Assembly: GCA_900545285.1 (NCBI GenBank)
Contig: UQYK01000001.1
Location: 1 to 64,000, forward strand
Direction of reading: 5' to 3'
From: an uncultured Ruminococcus sp.
GTDB lineage: Bacteria > Bacillota > Clostridia > Oscillospirales > Ruminococcaceae
Length of the DNA stretch: 64,000 bases
Shown: one piece after another, positions 33,900-41,260 of the stretch
Position numbering within the stretch: position 1 is the first letter of the stretch
Layout of the letters: the number at the start of each line of letters is the position of its first letter
The notes under the pieces: generated by a model
Seen by the model: only the letters and a program-made list of their open reading frames with translations
What the model was told of the DNA's origin: nothing
Databases searched by the model: none
Translations under genes and position numbers: made by a program

Positions 33900-34535
33900 G
33901 ATTCGGCTATGGTCAGCCGCTATCTGAATGTAGACTCCACCATGTTTACAGAGGAACAGCTGAAACTGGCAGATATCAATGAAGACGGTGTAGTTGATCA
34001 GACAGATGCGGACTTGATTCACGAAAAGGAAGTCTTTTGCATTGGAGACTTTACAAAAATGAATGAAGTTTCTATAGAGGCCGCTTTGAGAGCATTGACT
34101 TGTTATGCAGAAGAAAGTGCCGGGGAAACGCTTTCCATTGTAGACAAAATGACGCTTACACAGCCAGTTCAGTTTGAAGAAGATTATGGCGGTTGGTTTT
34201 CATGGTCTGGAACCAATTACGGTGATCCGATTTATATTGGGCTGAAAGATGGGAGCATGAAACAAGTAACAGATCCGTTGCTGTATGAAGCTCTGTTTCA
34301 GAATGCTTCATGGCAGAAAAATCCGCTTGAAATCACACAGTTGGATTATAACCTGATTGATGCAAACGGTGACGGCGTTGTAGATCTTGATGATGCAACC
34401 AATTTGTTGTATTCCTTTGCCTATTCTTATGCCGCAGTAGACCATTCAAAGATGTATTTTTCGGAAGGAAGATATGATCTGTATAATGGCCAGTGGTTTA
34501 AACAGGATACATCGAAGTTCCTGGAAGAAGATTAA
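33762..34535 (+). CDS. Secreted dockerin-first protein B
   Basis: 257 aa, paralogue of 19027-19797. The signal peptide and the two dockerin repeats (about residues 36-89) are the same at protein level. From about residue 100 the middle domain differs strongly while keeping spacing and motifs: a GDPIYIGLK stretch parallels GSPVYAGKR, the third Ca-loop DANGDGVVDLDDATNLLYSF is conserved, and the C-terminus again has YFSEGRYDLYNG. The pattern is a constant secretion/docking module with a fast-changing payload. The payload has no recognised enzyme motif. Confidence 0.85.
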   Translation: MRTKKVFGFFTAAVMAVASLPILSVGAADSTVLLGDVDQDGVITGHDSAMVSRYLNVDSTMFTEEQLKLADINEDGVVDQTDADLIHEKEVFCIGDFTKMNEVSIEAALRALTCYAEESAGETLSIVDKMTLTQPVQFEEDYGGWFSWSGTNYGDPIYIGLKDGSMKQVTDPLLYEALFQNASWQKNPLEITQLDYNLIDANGDGVVDLDDATNLLYSFAYSYAAVDHSKMYFSEGRYDLYNGQWFKQDTSKFLEED

Positions 34536-34558
34536 GCATATAGTTTTTCTTTCAAGTG

Positions 34559-34589
34559 AAGAGGTGGGCGTTTGTGCTCGCCTCTTTTT
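34559..34589 (+). terminator. Terminator after dockerin gene B
   Basis: AGAGGTGGG pairs with CTCGCCTCT (with G-T pairs), then TTTTTC. Confidence 0.75.
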
Positions 34590-34598
34590 CTTATGCAC

Positions 34599-34645
34599 GA
34601 ACCTGTCTTCACAAGACACGTGTATCTGCTTGTGAAGACGAGTTC
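34599..34645. repeat. Palindromic repeat element, copy 1
   Basis: GAACCTGTCTTCACAAG (34599-34615) and CTTGTGAAGACGAGTTC (34629-34645) form 17-bp arms around a 13-nt centre containing ACACGTGT. The copies at 42514 and 20741 share the sequence. The 291-bp gap to ppiB also holds a possible promoter (TACAAT near 34679) and the next inverted repeat. Confidence 0.8.
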
Positions 34646-34757
34646 TAAGATTTTCCTTGCTTTTTCCAGTTAATTATGGTACAATATAAAATAAGCAAAA
34701 GCTGCTCTGTGAAAACTGATTTTAGAGTGTGTTGACACTAAGAGAGTGGCGCTTGGA

Positions 34758-34795
34758 CACGTATTTTTGCCGGATGATCTGGGCAAAAATACGTG
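34758..34795. repeat. Perfect 14-bp inverted repeat in the cyclophilin leader
   Basis: CACGTATTTTTGCC (34758-34771) and GGCAAAAATACGTG (34782-34795) are perfectly complementary with a 10-nt loop. No T-run follows, so it is not a standard terminator. It lies 31 bp before the ppiB start codon. Confidence 0.7.
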
Positions 34796-34826
34796 CTAGA
34801 TTGACAAATAGAAAAGGAGTATTCCC

Positions 34827-35300
34827 ATGGTAGTTATCGAAATGGAAAACGGAAAGAAAATTGAGATTGAACTCTATCCGGAAGTCGCACCGATTTCCTG
34901 CGAGAATTTTGAAAAGCTGGTACGGCAGGGCTTTTATGACGGCCTGACCTTTCATCGGGTAATTCCGGGCTTTATGATTCAGGGCGGATGCCCCAACGGA
35001 ACCGGAACCGGCGGCCCGGGCTGGCACATTAAGGGCGAATTCGCAGCAAACGGCGTAAAGAATGACTTAAAGCATACCCGCGGCGTGCTCTCTATGGCAC
35101 GTGCGATGGATCCGAACTCTGCCGGCTCTCAGTTCTTCATCATGCATGAGGATGCGCCGCATCTGGATGGCCAGTATGCTGCTTTCGGAAAGGTTGTTTC
35201 CGGCATGGATGTTGTGGATGAAATCGCTATGGTGAAAACCGATTACAGCGACAAGCCGCTGGAAGCACAGGTTATGAAAAAGGTTACCATCGTAGAATAA
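34827..35300 (+). CDS. Peptidyl-prolyl cis-trans isomerase, cyclophilin type
   Basis: 157 aa, the single cyclophilin domain with no signal peptide, so cytoplasmic. It begins MVVIEMENGKKIEIELYPEVAP and contains the active-site segment TFHRVIPGFMIQGGCP, then MARAMDPNSAGSQFFIM and the Trp-replaced LDGQYAAFGKVVSGMDVV stretch. It would catalyse proline isomerisation in protein folding. SD AAGGAG. It has its own terminator at 35356 and an unusual hairpin in the leader. Confidence 0.95.
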   Translation: MVVIEMENGKKIEIELYPEVAPISCENFEKLVRQGFYDGLTFHRVIPGFMIQGGCPNGTGTGGPGWHIKGEFAANGVKNDLKHTRGVLSMARAMDPNSAGSQFFIMHEDAPHLDGQYAAFGKVVSGMDVVDEIAMVKTDYSDKPLEAQVMKKVTIVE

Positions 35301-35355
35301 GACGCATTCCCGGAAGAGATGTGCCGGGATACGCGCCAAAAGCAATGCACAAGAA

Positions 35356-35405
35356 AAACCGCAGCAGGCACTGCATGAACTGGCAGAGACTGCTGCGGCT
35401 TTTTG
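35356..35405 (+). terminator. Terminator after the cyclophilin gene
   Basis: AACCGCAGCAG pairs with CTGCTGCGGCTT, then TTTTGG. Confidence 0.85.
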
Positions 35406-35420
35406 GAAAGAAGGAGCGCA

Positions 35421-35837
35421 ATGGGGTATAAGACAAAACAACGGGAATATATTCTGGAAATGCTCCGCAGCTGCGGCGGTGCTCATACCACGGCGGCAGA
35501 ACTGGTGCGCCGTTTGCAGGACTGCGGAACTCCCGTGGGAACTGCCACCGTGTATCGGAATCTGGAGCAGCTGGCAGAAGAGGGCTTGGTTCGAAAATAC
35601 ACCCTGGATGGCAAGTGCGGTGCCTGCTATCAGTATCTGGATGAAACGGCCGGCCATTGCCGGGAGCATTTTCATCTGAAGTGCACCCGGTGCGGCAGGT
35701 TGTTTCATGTGAGCTGTGACTATCTGAATCAGCTGGGCGCACATCTGCTGGAACACCATGGCTTTGTGATTGATCATACCAAAACGGTGCTCTATGGCCT
35801 TTGCCGGGACTGCGCCGCACAGGAAACGGATGCATGA
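35421..35837 (+). CDS. Fur-family metalloregulator
   Basis: 138 aa from ATG 35421 (SD AAGGAG). The N-terminal winged helix (about 1-80) contains TAAELVRRLQDCG and TVYRNLEQLAEEGLVRKY, the Fur-family recognition helix. The dimerisation domain has a His/Glu cluster in HCREHFHLKCTRCGRLFH and two CxxC pairs (CTRC; CRDC) for structural zinc. Fur, Zur and PerR cannot be separated with confidence; the length and the double CxxC fit any of them. No metal transporter lies beside it. Confidence 0.9.
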   Translation: MGYKTKQREYILEMLRSCGGAHTTAAELVRRLQDCGTPVGTATVYRNLEQLAEEGLVRKYTLDGKCGACYQYLDETAGHCREHFHLKCTRCGRLFHVSCDYLNQLGAHLLEHHGFVIDHTKTVLYGLCRDCAAQETDA

Positions 35838-35862
35838 GTGTCTGTTTCTGAAAGGCAGACAT

Positions 35863-35918
35863 AAAATACGCAGCACATGTGCGGACAAATTGTCGCGGCT
35901 GTGTGCTGCGTATTTTTT
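35863..35918. terminator. Terminator between the fur gene and the small minus-strand gene
   Basis: AAAATACGCAGCACA pairs with TGTGCTGCGTATTTT; T-rich on the plus side. Confidence 0.8.
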
Positions 35919-35957
35919 GCACAGGCTGCGAAATCGTGCAGTGTGCCGGTGCCGGAC

Positions 35958-36131
35958 TTATCCCAGGGGAGAAGTGGGCTGATTGGGCTTAAACGGACGC
36001 TCGTAAATCCGCACAGGGGCATGGTCGGAGACAGCAGACGGCGGATTCTCCTGCATTGCGCGGTGCGGCGTGTAGATCTTCATTTCGGCCTCGTGGCTCT
36101 GCTTTCCGGAGTCAATGGGATTCGGATACAT
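35958..36131 (-). CDS. Small protein of unknown function (57 aa), partner of the 143-aa gene
   Basis: A perfect AAAGGAGG SD stands eight bases before ATG 36131, and the gene begins 13 bp after the stop of the upstream 143-aa gene, so both are one operon. The product is hydrophilic and Pro/His-rich, starting MYPNPIDSGKQSHEAEMKIY and ending with a Pro-rich tail (RPFKPNQPTSPLG). There is no membrane segment or Cys. I do not recognise it. The Tyr/Pro-rich composition recalls small coat or spore-associated proteins, which is only a guess. Confidence 0.65.
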   Translation of the reverse strand: MYPNPIDSGKQSHEAEMKIYTPHRAMQENPPSAVSDHAPVRIYERPFKPNQPTSPLG

Positions 36132-36144
36132 GGCGGTTCCTCCT

Positions 36145-36576
36145 TTACAGATAGGTTTTCAGGCGATCCATGTAGGCTTCTTCGTGGCGCAGCATGGCAT
36201 GGCTCTGATGGCGGACGGATTCTGAAATGTCGGGATTCTGGTGGAGCAGCTGGGTAATCTGAATCACACCGGTGTTGGTGCCTTTCAGCATAAGCTTTGC
36301 GATTTCGCCGGAGCTGGTGCTGCCGCAGCAGTGCATCCGGATGCTGAGATCGGCGCAGAGCTTTGCCATAGCGCCCTGTTCCTTCGGTATGGCACAGGCC
36401 TTTTGCAGCTGCGTTTCCGCAGCGTGCTTCTGCTCCTTGTAATATTCCAGCTGCTTGCACAGTTCGGTTCGCAGCTTTTCCTGTTCTGCCTTTGGCAGAA
36501 TGGTGCATGTGGCATCCCATCCCATGGATGCGTTTTTATACAACCCGTTCAGCACGATTCGATCCTGCTGGTTCAT
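36145..36576 (-). CDS. Helical protein of unknown function (143 aa)
   Basis: SD AAGGAGTG before ATG 36576. It is predicted to be almost all helix: residues 5-30, 30-65 (KAEQEKLRTELCKQLEYYKEQKHAAETQLQK), 70-100 and 105-143, i.e. a four-helix bundle. The ferritin-like or CotF-like outline is suggestive but the Glu/His metal-ligand pattern is not clear. It is the first gene of a two-gene operon with the 57-aa gene. Unknown function. Confidence 0.75.
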   Translation of the reverse strand: MNQQDRIVLNGLYKNASMGWDATCTILPKAEQEKLRTELCKQLEYYKEQKHAAETQLQKACAIPKEQGAMAKLCADLSIRMHCCGSTSSGEIAKLMLKGTNTGVIQITQLLHQNPDISESVRHQSHAMLRHEEAYMDRLKTYL

Positions 36577-36771
36577 GGCGCGGTCACTCCTTTTTGTCGT
36601 GAAAATCCGGTTCGGAGGCCTGATTCAGGCGCTCAGAAAATACCGGGAAAACCAGAAAACAACAGGCAGATGCCGTGTTTTCTCACGAGTAGTTTGTCCG
36701 GAATTCGGCGAAATATACAGTCGGAAAAGTATGCTCTCCCTACAGAAAAGCAGAACCAGCGGAGGAAATTT

Positions 36772-37287
36772 ATGGAATTTAAAAATTGGATGAAAGGTTT
36801 TGGAACCTATTTGTTTGCAGAAATTCTGTGCCTGTTTCTGGCACTGACGCTTTCCGCTGTGGGCGGCGGTTTATTTCGGCTGATCAGCTGTATTTGCACC
36901 ATTGCAGTGCTGATCTGTCTGTGCGTCAATTATGCCTATAACCGTGCCGTAGCAGATCGAAAAAGTAAAGTGCCGGATACAATGGCGCGCCGCTTTTTTC
37001 TCAGCCTGTCTGTAGAACTGCCGTTTTTCCTGCTGGGAATCCTGCTGCTGCTGGCAAAGGCAGGGGTACTCCCGGCTGGCTTCTACCGCTGGTATAAGCT
37101 TTTGGATGCGCCGTTTTTGCAGCTGTGCAATTTACTGTGCAAGGAGATCACCGCGGCGGCGCTGTCCTGGACGAAAGCAGCAGTGCTGGCCTTGGTAAAT
37201 CTGGTGCCGTTTGCGGCTGTGTGGGTGACCTATATCCTGGTGCGAAAAGGCGTTGTGCTGGAGGAACTGCAATACCGAAAGAAATAA
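36772..37287 (+). CDS. Membrane protein of unknown function (171 aa)
   Basis: A GGAGG SD precedes ATG 36772. There are about four transmembrane helices (about 10-30, 33-52, 80-100 and 140-162), connected by short basic loops. No family was recognised. Its stop is 15 bp before the mini-dockerin gene, suggesting co-transcription. The 195-bp gap upstream holds no clear feature. Confidence 0.75.
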   Translation: MEFKNWMKGFGTYLFAEILCLFLALTLSAVGGGLFRLISCICTIAVLICLCVNYAYNRAVADRKSKVPDTMARRFFLSLSVELPFFLLGILLLLAKAGVLPAGFYRWYKLLDAPFLQLCNLLCKEITAAALSWTKAAVLALVNLVPFAAVWVTYILVRKGVVLEELQYRKK

Positions 37288-37302
37288 GGAGCATAGGAGA
37301 AA

Positions 37303-37530
37303 ATGATGAAGTTTTGGAAACGGGCAGCCGCTGTTATGGTAGCAATAACACTGTGTATGGGGATTTCTGCGTATTTTCCGGCGCAGCTGACAACGCCGCT
37401 GTCAGTGCAGGCGACGGATGTGGATGCAGACAACAGCATCACCATTGCAGATGCATATACAATTTTGCTGTATTATGCAGAGCACACTGCCGGCAATCCG
37501 ATTTCCTGGGAAGAACTGCTGCACAACTAA
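37303..37530 (+). CDS. Secreted single-repeat dockerin mini-protein (75 aa)
   Basis: It has a signal peptide (about 1-37, cleavage near SVQATD) and then a single Ca-binding dockerin half-repeat, DVDADNSITIADAYTILLYY, followed by a short tail ending SWEELLHN. Complete type I dockerins have two such repeats; here half a dockerin is essentially the whole mature protein. ATG 37303 or 37306 follows a GGAG. It sits between a membrane protein gene and the CwlD-like amidase gene. It could bind a cohesin weakly, dimerise, or have another Ca-dependent role. Confidence 0.75.
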   Translation: MMKFWKRAAAVMVAITLCMGISAYFPAQLTTPLSVQATDVDADNSITIADAYTILLYYAEHTAGNPISWEELLHN

Positions 37531-37605
37531 ACCCCTTTTCCACATATTCTGCCCGCACAGCACATAGACTGTACCAAATATTCTGTGTACAGGAGGAATG
37601 AATAT

Positions 37606-38334
37606 ATGCCGATTACGTGGAAAACCCTGGTGAAGCGAACGGGGATTATGCTGACTGTGTGCGGCGTGAGCATTGCTGCAATTTATTTTGGCGGAACAAG
37701 AATCCGGCGCGCCGTATCCACCATGACTGCACCAAAGCCGGAAACACCGGTGATTATTCTGGATGCTGGTCACGGCGGTGCAGACGGCGGCTGTGTTTCG
37801 GTGCATGATGTGCCGGAAAAGGGAATCAATCTCCACATTCTGCTCTGTCTCCGGGATTTGCTGCGGATGGAAGGCTATACCGTAGAGGTGACACGGGATC
37901 AGGATCAGAGCATCCACGATCCGGACATTGAAGGCTTGGCCAATCAGAAAAGCTCTGATATGGATAACCGGCTGGCGCTGTTCAATCAATATGAAAATGC
38001 CGTGTGCATTTCCATCCATCAGAATCAGTTTACAGACCCGGCCTATTCCGGGGCGCAGATGTTCTATTCCGACAATGTATCCGGAAGCGGTGAACTGGCA
38101 CAGACGCTGCAAAAGGCATTTGTACAGCAGCTCCAGCCGGAAAACACCCGGGAAATAAAACAATGCGGCAAGGAATTGTACCTGTGCTATTTCAGTGAAA
38201 ATCCTACCGTAATGGCGGAGTGCGGCTTCTTGTCCAACCCGGAAGAAGCCGCACTGCTGGAAACAGAAGCGTATCAGCAGAAGGTGGCATTTACCATTTT
38301 CTCCGGATTGAACCAGTATTTTGGGGAAAAGTAG
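37606..38334 (+). CDS. cwlD: N-acetylmuramoyl-L-alanine amidase, CwlD-like
   Basis: 242 aa from ATG 37606 (AGGAGG SD nearby). An N-terminal membrane anchor (about 10-30) is followed directly by one Amidase_3 domain: ILDAGHGGADGG, the Glu in PEKGINLHILL, ISIHQNQF, and the catalytic Glu in TVMAECGFLSNPEE. No wall-binding repeats. Length, anchor and motif spacing match CwlD, which helps make muramic-delta-lactam in spore cortex. If right, this organism, or an ancestor, forms spores; other membrane amidases cannot be excluded. Confidence 0.85.
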   Translation: MPITWKTLVKRTGIMLTVCGVSIAAIYFGGTRIRRAVSTMTAPKPETPVIILDAGHGGADGGCVSVHDVPEKGINLHILLCLRDLLRMEGYTVEVTRDQDQSIHDPDIEGLANQKSSDMDNRLALFNQYENAVCISIHQNQFTDPAYSGAQMFYSDNVSGSGELAQTLQKAFVQQLQPENTREIKQCGKELYLCYFSENPTVMAECGFLSNPEEAALLETEAYQQKVAFTIFSGLNQYFGEK

Positions 38335-38365
38335 AAACTTTGTGGAAAATAGGCAAGCAAGAAAA

Positions 38366-38415
38366 GCCGTCGCCCGGTATTCCCTTAATGGGAGCCGGGA
38401 CGGCGGTTCTTTTTG
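38366..38415 (+). terminator. Terminator after cwlD
   Basis: GCCGTCGCCCGG pairs with CCGGGACGGC, then TTCTTTTT. Confidence 0.85.
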
Positions 38416-38506
38416 AGAACCCTACCACCGCCTAACGGCGGTTTCCTCTGTCCCTTCGGGATATTTCCCCCACCCCGTGGGGAGTCACCCCTTTCAGGGG
38501 AGGCGT
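38416..38506. repeat. Cluster of small GC-rich hairpins, likely intergenic repeat element
   Basis: Four short palindromes in a row: ACCGCC-taa-CGGCGGT, TCCCTTCGGGA, CCCCACCCCGTGGGG and CCCCTTTCAGGGG. The last unit, with GGGGAGGC, resembles the palindrome at 33594-33614. No ORF. Confidence 0.6.
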
Positions 38507-38521
38507 GTGCTGAAGTGCACC

Positions 38522-38550
38522 TTGCAACCCAAACAAATTTATGCTATAAT
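38522..38550 (+). promoter_or_regulatory. Promoter of radA
   Basis: TTGCAA (38522-38527), 17 bp, TATAAT (38545-38550). Confidence 0.75.
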
Positions 38551-38621
38551 AGCAATATCAAAATCACGCTAGAAGGATGCCGCTGGCTCTTTCTTGTCCT
38601 ATTTTGGAAAGGAGACGCTTT

Positions 38622-40040
38622 ATGGCGAAGCCGAAGACCATTTACCGCTGTACGGAATGCGGATTTGAAAGCGCCAAATGGAATGGCCGGTGTCCTTCCT
38701 GCGGTGCCTGGAATACCATGGAAGAGGACGTGCCGCTTCCGGCGCAGGCGGTGGGGAATGCTCGCCGGAAACCAGTAGATCTTTCTGCACAGATACAGGA
38801 ACTGGAAACAGTGGATACCACGGCAGACGTGCGGTATCATACCGGCGTAGGCGAACTGGATCGGGTACTGGGCGGCGGCCTGGTGCGCGGTTCGATTGTG
38901 CTTCTGGGCGGAGAACCGGGCATCGGAAAAAGTACGCTGCTGCTGCAAATTTGCCAGTATTTCGGAGAATCTCACACGGTTCTGTATGTCTCCGGAGAAG
39001 AGTCTGCCAAGCAGATTAAACTCCGTGCCCAGCGGCTGGGCGTAACCACAAAGCAGCTGTATCTGCTGACCGTAACGGATGCACAGAGTATCTGCGATAC
39101 TGTTGCATCCAGTCGGCCGGATATTGTAATTATCGATTCGGTGCAGACAATGCGCATGGAAGAGCTCTCTTCCAGTCCCGGCAGTCTCACGCAGGTACGG
39201 GAGTGTACCAACCTGTTTATGCATACGGCAAAGCAGCTGGACATCCCCTTCTGGATTGTGGGACATGTAAACAAGGACGGCGCCATTGCCGGACCAAAGG
39301 TCATGGAGCATATCGTAGATACCGTGCTGTACTTTGAGGGGGAACGCAACCTGTCCTATCGCTTGCTGCGCGCAGTGAAAAACCGTTACGGTTCTACCAA
39401 TGAAATCGGCGTGTTCGAGATGCAGGACAGCGGTCTGCATGAGGTACCCAATCCATCGGCTATGCTGTTGGAGGGCCGGCCGCACGGCGTTTCCGGCACC
39501 TGTGTAACCTGTATGATGGAAGGCTCCCGGCCGATTCTGGCGGAAATCCAGGTGCTTGCCACAAAGAGCGGCTTTTCTGCGCCGCGGCGGCAGACCCAGG
39601 GGTTTGACTACAGCCGCATGGTAATTCTGATTGCAGTGCTGGAAAAGCATCTGGGCATGTTCTTCGGGACGCTGGATGTCTATTTGAATGTAGTAGGCGG
39701 CTTCCAGCTGGATGAGCCGGCCGGCGATCTGGCAGTAGCGCTGTGCCTGTTTTCATCGCTGACGGATAAGCCGATTTCCGAGAAAACAGTGGCATTTGGA
39801 GAAGTGGGGCTGGGGGGAGAAGTCCGTGCCATTGCCCACATTCGGCGGCGTGTGCAGGAAGCGGAACGCATGGGCTTTACGCGCTGTATTGTGCCGTGGC
39901 AGTGTTTGCATGAATTAAAGGGCGGTTCCTATCAGATTCGGATTGCCGGAGTAAGGAACCTGCGCCAGGCTTTTTCTGTACTGGAAAAGGACGCAAGGGA
40001 AGCAATGGAGAAGGAAACGCAGACACAGTCGGCAGAATGA
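38622..40040 (+). CDS. radA: DNA repair protein RadA
   Basis: 472 aa from ATG 38622 (SD AAAGGAG). It has an N-terminal C4 zinc finger (CTECG...CPSCG), a RecA-like ATPase with Walker A GEPGIGKST (about residue 97), the RadA signature KNRYGS (about 252), and a C-terminal Lon-protease-like domain (about 290-472) with GGFQLDEPAGDLAVAL. RadA is a branch-migration helicase acting with RecA in recombinational repair. The length and domain order are standard. Confidence 0.97.
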   Translation: MAKPKTIYRCTECGFESAKWNGRCPSCGAWNTMEEDVPLPAQAVGNARRKPVDLSAQIQELETVDTTADVRYHTGVGELDRVLGGGLVRGSIVLLGGEPGIGKSTLLLQICQYFGESHTVLYVSGEESAKQIKLRAQRLGVTTKQLYLLTVTDAQSICDTVASSRPDIVIIDSVQTMRMEELSSSPGSLTQVRECTNLFMHTAKQLDIPFWIVGHVNKDGAIAGPKVMEHIVDTVLYFEGERNLSYRLLRAVKNRYGSTNEIGVFEMQDSGLHEVPNPSAMLLEGRPHGVSGTCVTCMMEGSRPILAEIQVLATKSGFSAPRRQTQGFDYSRMVILIAVLEKHLGMFFGTLDVYLNVVGGFQLDEPAGDLAVALCLFSSLTDKPISEKTVAFGEVGLGGEVRAIAHIRRRVQEAERMGFTRCIVPWQCLHELKGGSYQIRIAGVRNLRQAFSVLEKDAREAMEKETQTQSAE

Positions 40041-40082
40041 AATCCGAAAGCAGCAGAAGTATTTCTCTCGAAAATAAAAAAG

Positions 40083-40126
40083 AACCCGGACAGGAGCTTG
40101 CAATACAAGATCTGTCCGGGTTTTTG
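40083..40126. terminator. Bidirectional terminator radA / sugar transferase
   Basis: AACCCGGACAG pairs with CTGTCCGGGTT, with T-runs on both strands. Confidence 0.88.
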
Positions 40127-40144
40127 TTGTTTTTACTGCGGCGC

Positions 40145-40933
40145 TTAACGAGCGCCTTTTTTCAGAATGACTGCGCCGATTGTCTGGAAAAAAATCTTAA
40201 TGTCCAGTCCCAGGCTGCGCTTTTTAATGTACTGGATGTCCGATTCCACCCACTTGTCAAATTCCATGTCGCTGCGCCCTTCTGCCTGACAGATGCAGGC
40301 GAGTCCGCCCTTTACCAGGAGCCGTTCCATCTGATGGGGCGTGTATAAAACCACCTCACGGGGGAGCGGCGGCCGCGGCCCGATAATGGACATATCACCT
40401 TTGAGCACGTTCCACAGCTGGGGCAGTTCGTCAATAGAGGTCTTTCGGATAAAGTGCCCCACCTTTGTGATCCGGGGGTCGTTTTCGCTTTTAAAGGCAA
40501 GGCCGTCTGTTTCGTTCTCCTTCTGTACCTCTGCAAATCGCTTTTCTGCATCCATGCACATGGAGCGGAATTTATACATGCGAAAGACCTTGCCGTTTTT
40601 CGTCAGTCTTGCCTGAGAAAAAATCGGAGAACCGTGATCCTGGAAAAAGATGATGCCGGCCACAACTGCCATGGGAATTGCCAGAATCAACAGGGCAATC
40701 GCGGAGAGCAGGATATCCAGTGTCCGTTTGATCAGGCGGTATCCAAGGCCGCCGTTGGGAATTGTCTTGCTGCTGCGCAGTGTTTCAGAAACACCCTCCG
40801 ACAGCAAATCCAGTGCACGCTGGTCAAATTCCAGAATGGGGTACGAGGTGACACCCTCCGGATTTTTTTTCATGGAGTGCAGGGTATATTCTGTTACCAG
40901 TTCTTCCGTTAAGTTTGGTTGCTTTTGAGTCAT
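40145..40933 (-). CDS. Initiating sugar-phosphate transferase (WbaP/ExoY-type)
   Basis: 262 aa. It transfers a sugar-1-phosphate to undecaprenyl phosphate to start a surface glycan. After about 70 residues there is one transmembrane segment (LLSAIALLILAIPMAVVAGII) and then the catalytic core: MYKFRSMCMDAE, DPRITKVGHFIRKTSIDELPQ, and DMSIIGPRPPLPREV. Near the end, where family members usually have GL.G.WQ..GR, this one has GGLACICQAEGRSDM. The start is weakly supported by SD. No other glycan genes adjoin; the Wzz-like protein at 12129 could act in the same pathway. Confidence 0.9.
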   Translation of the reverse strand: MTQKQPNLTEELVTEYTLHSMKKNPEGVTSYPILEFDQRALDLLSEGVSETLRSSKTIPNGGLGYRLIKRTLDILLSAIALLILAIPMAVVAGIIFFQDHGSPIFSQARLTKNGKVFRMYKFRSMCMDAEKRFAEVQKENETDGLAFKSENDPRITKVGHFIRKTSIDELPQLWNVLKGDMSIIGPRPPLPREVVLYTPHQMERLLVKGGLACICQAEGRSDMEFDKWVESDIQYIKKRSLGLDIKIFFQTIGAVILKKGAR

Positions 40934-41102
40934 AAGCTGTTTGTTTGATTCCCCTTCTATATTTCGGTGCCTGTCTTTCTCATTTGCCGTTAAAAAAATC
41001 CGCCTATCATGTCAGCAAAGACAAGTCGTCAGAATGATCGGCAAAAACGCAAAAAGAAATGCGAGATTTCTGCCGATACTATACCAATTATCAATTGCAT
41101 TT

Positions 41103-41131
41103 ATTATACTATATTCCGCGTATTTTGTCAA
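41103..41131 (-). promoter_or_regulatory. Promoter of the sugar transferase gene
   Basis: Minus-strand TTGACA (41131-41126), 17 bp, TATAAT (41108-41103), leaving a leader of about 165 nt. Confidence 0.8.
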
Positions 41132-41172
41132 ACCAAAAAGAAAGGAAATTTTTTCAGTTCGAATTCTGAGAC

Positions 41173-41201
41173 TTGAAAAATTATACGGCATGTGCTATAA
41201 T
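41173..41201 (+). promoter_or_regulatory. Promoter of the VanY-fold gene
   Basis: TTGAAA (41173-41178), 17 bp, TATAAT (41196-41201). Confidence 0.75.
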
Positions 41202-41260
41202 AGAACAAAACTTCCGGAAACATTGGCGAAACTCGGAAAATCTGAACCAGAAAGGAATCA

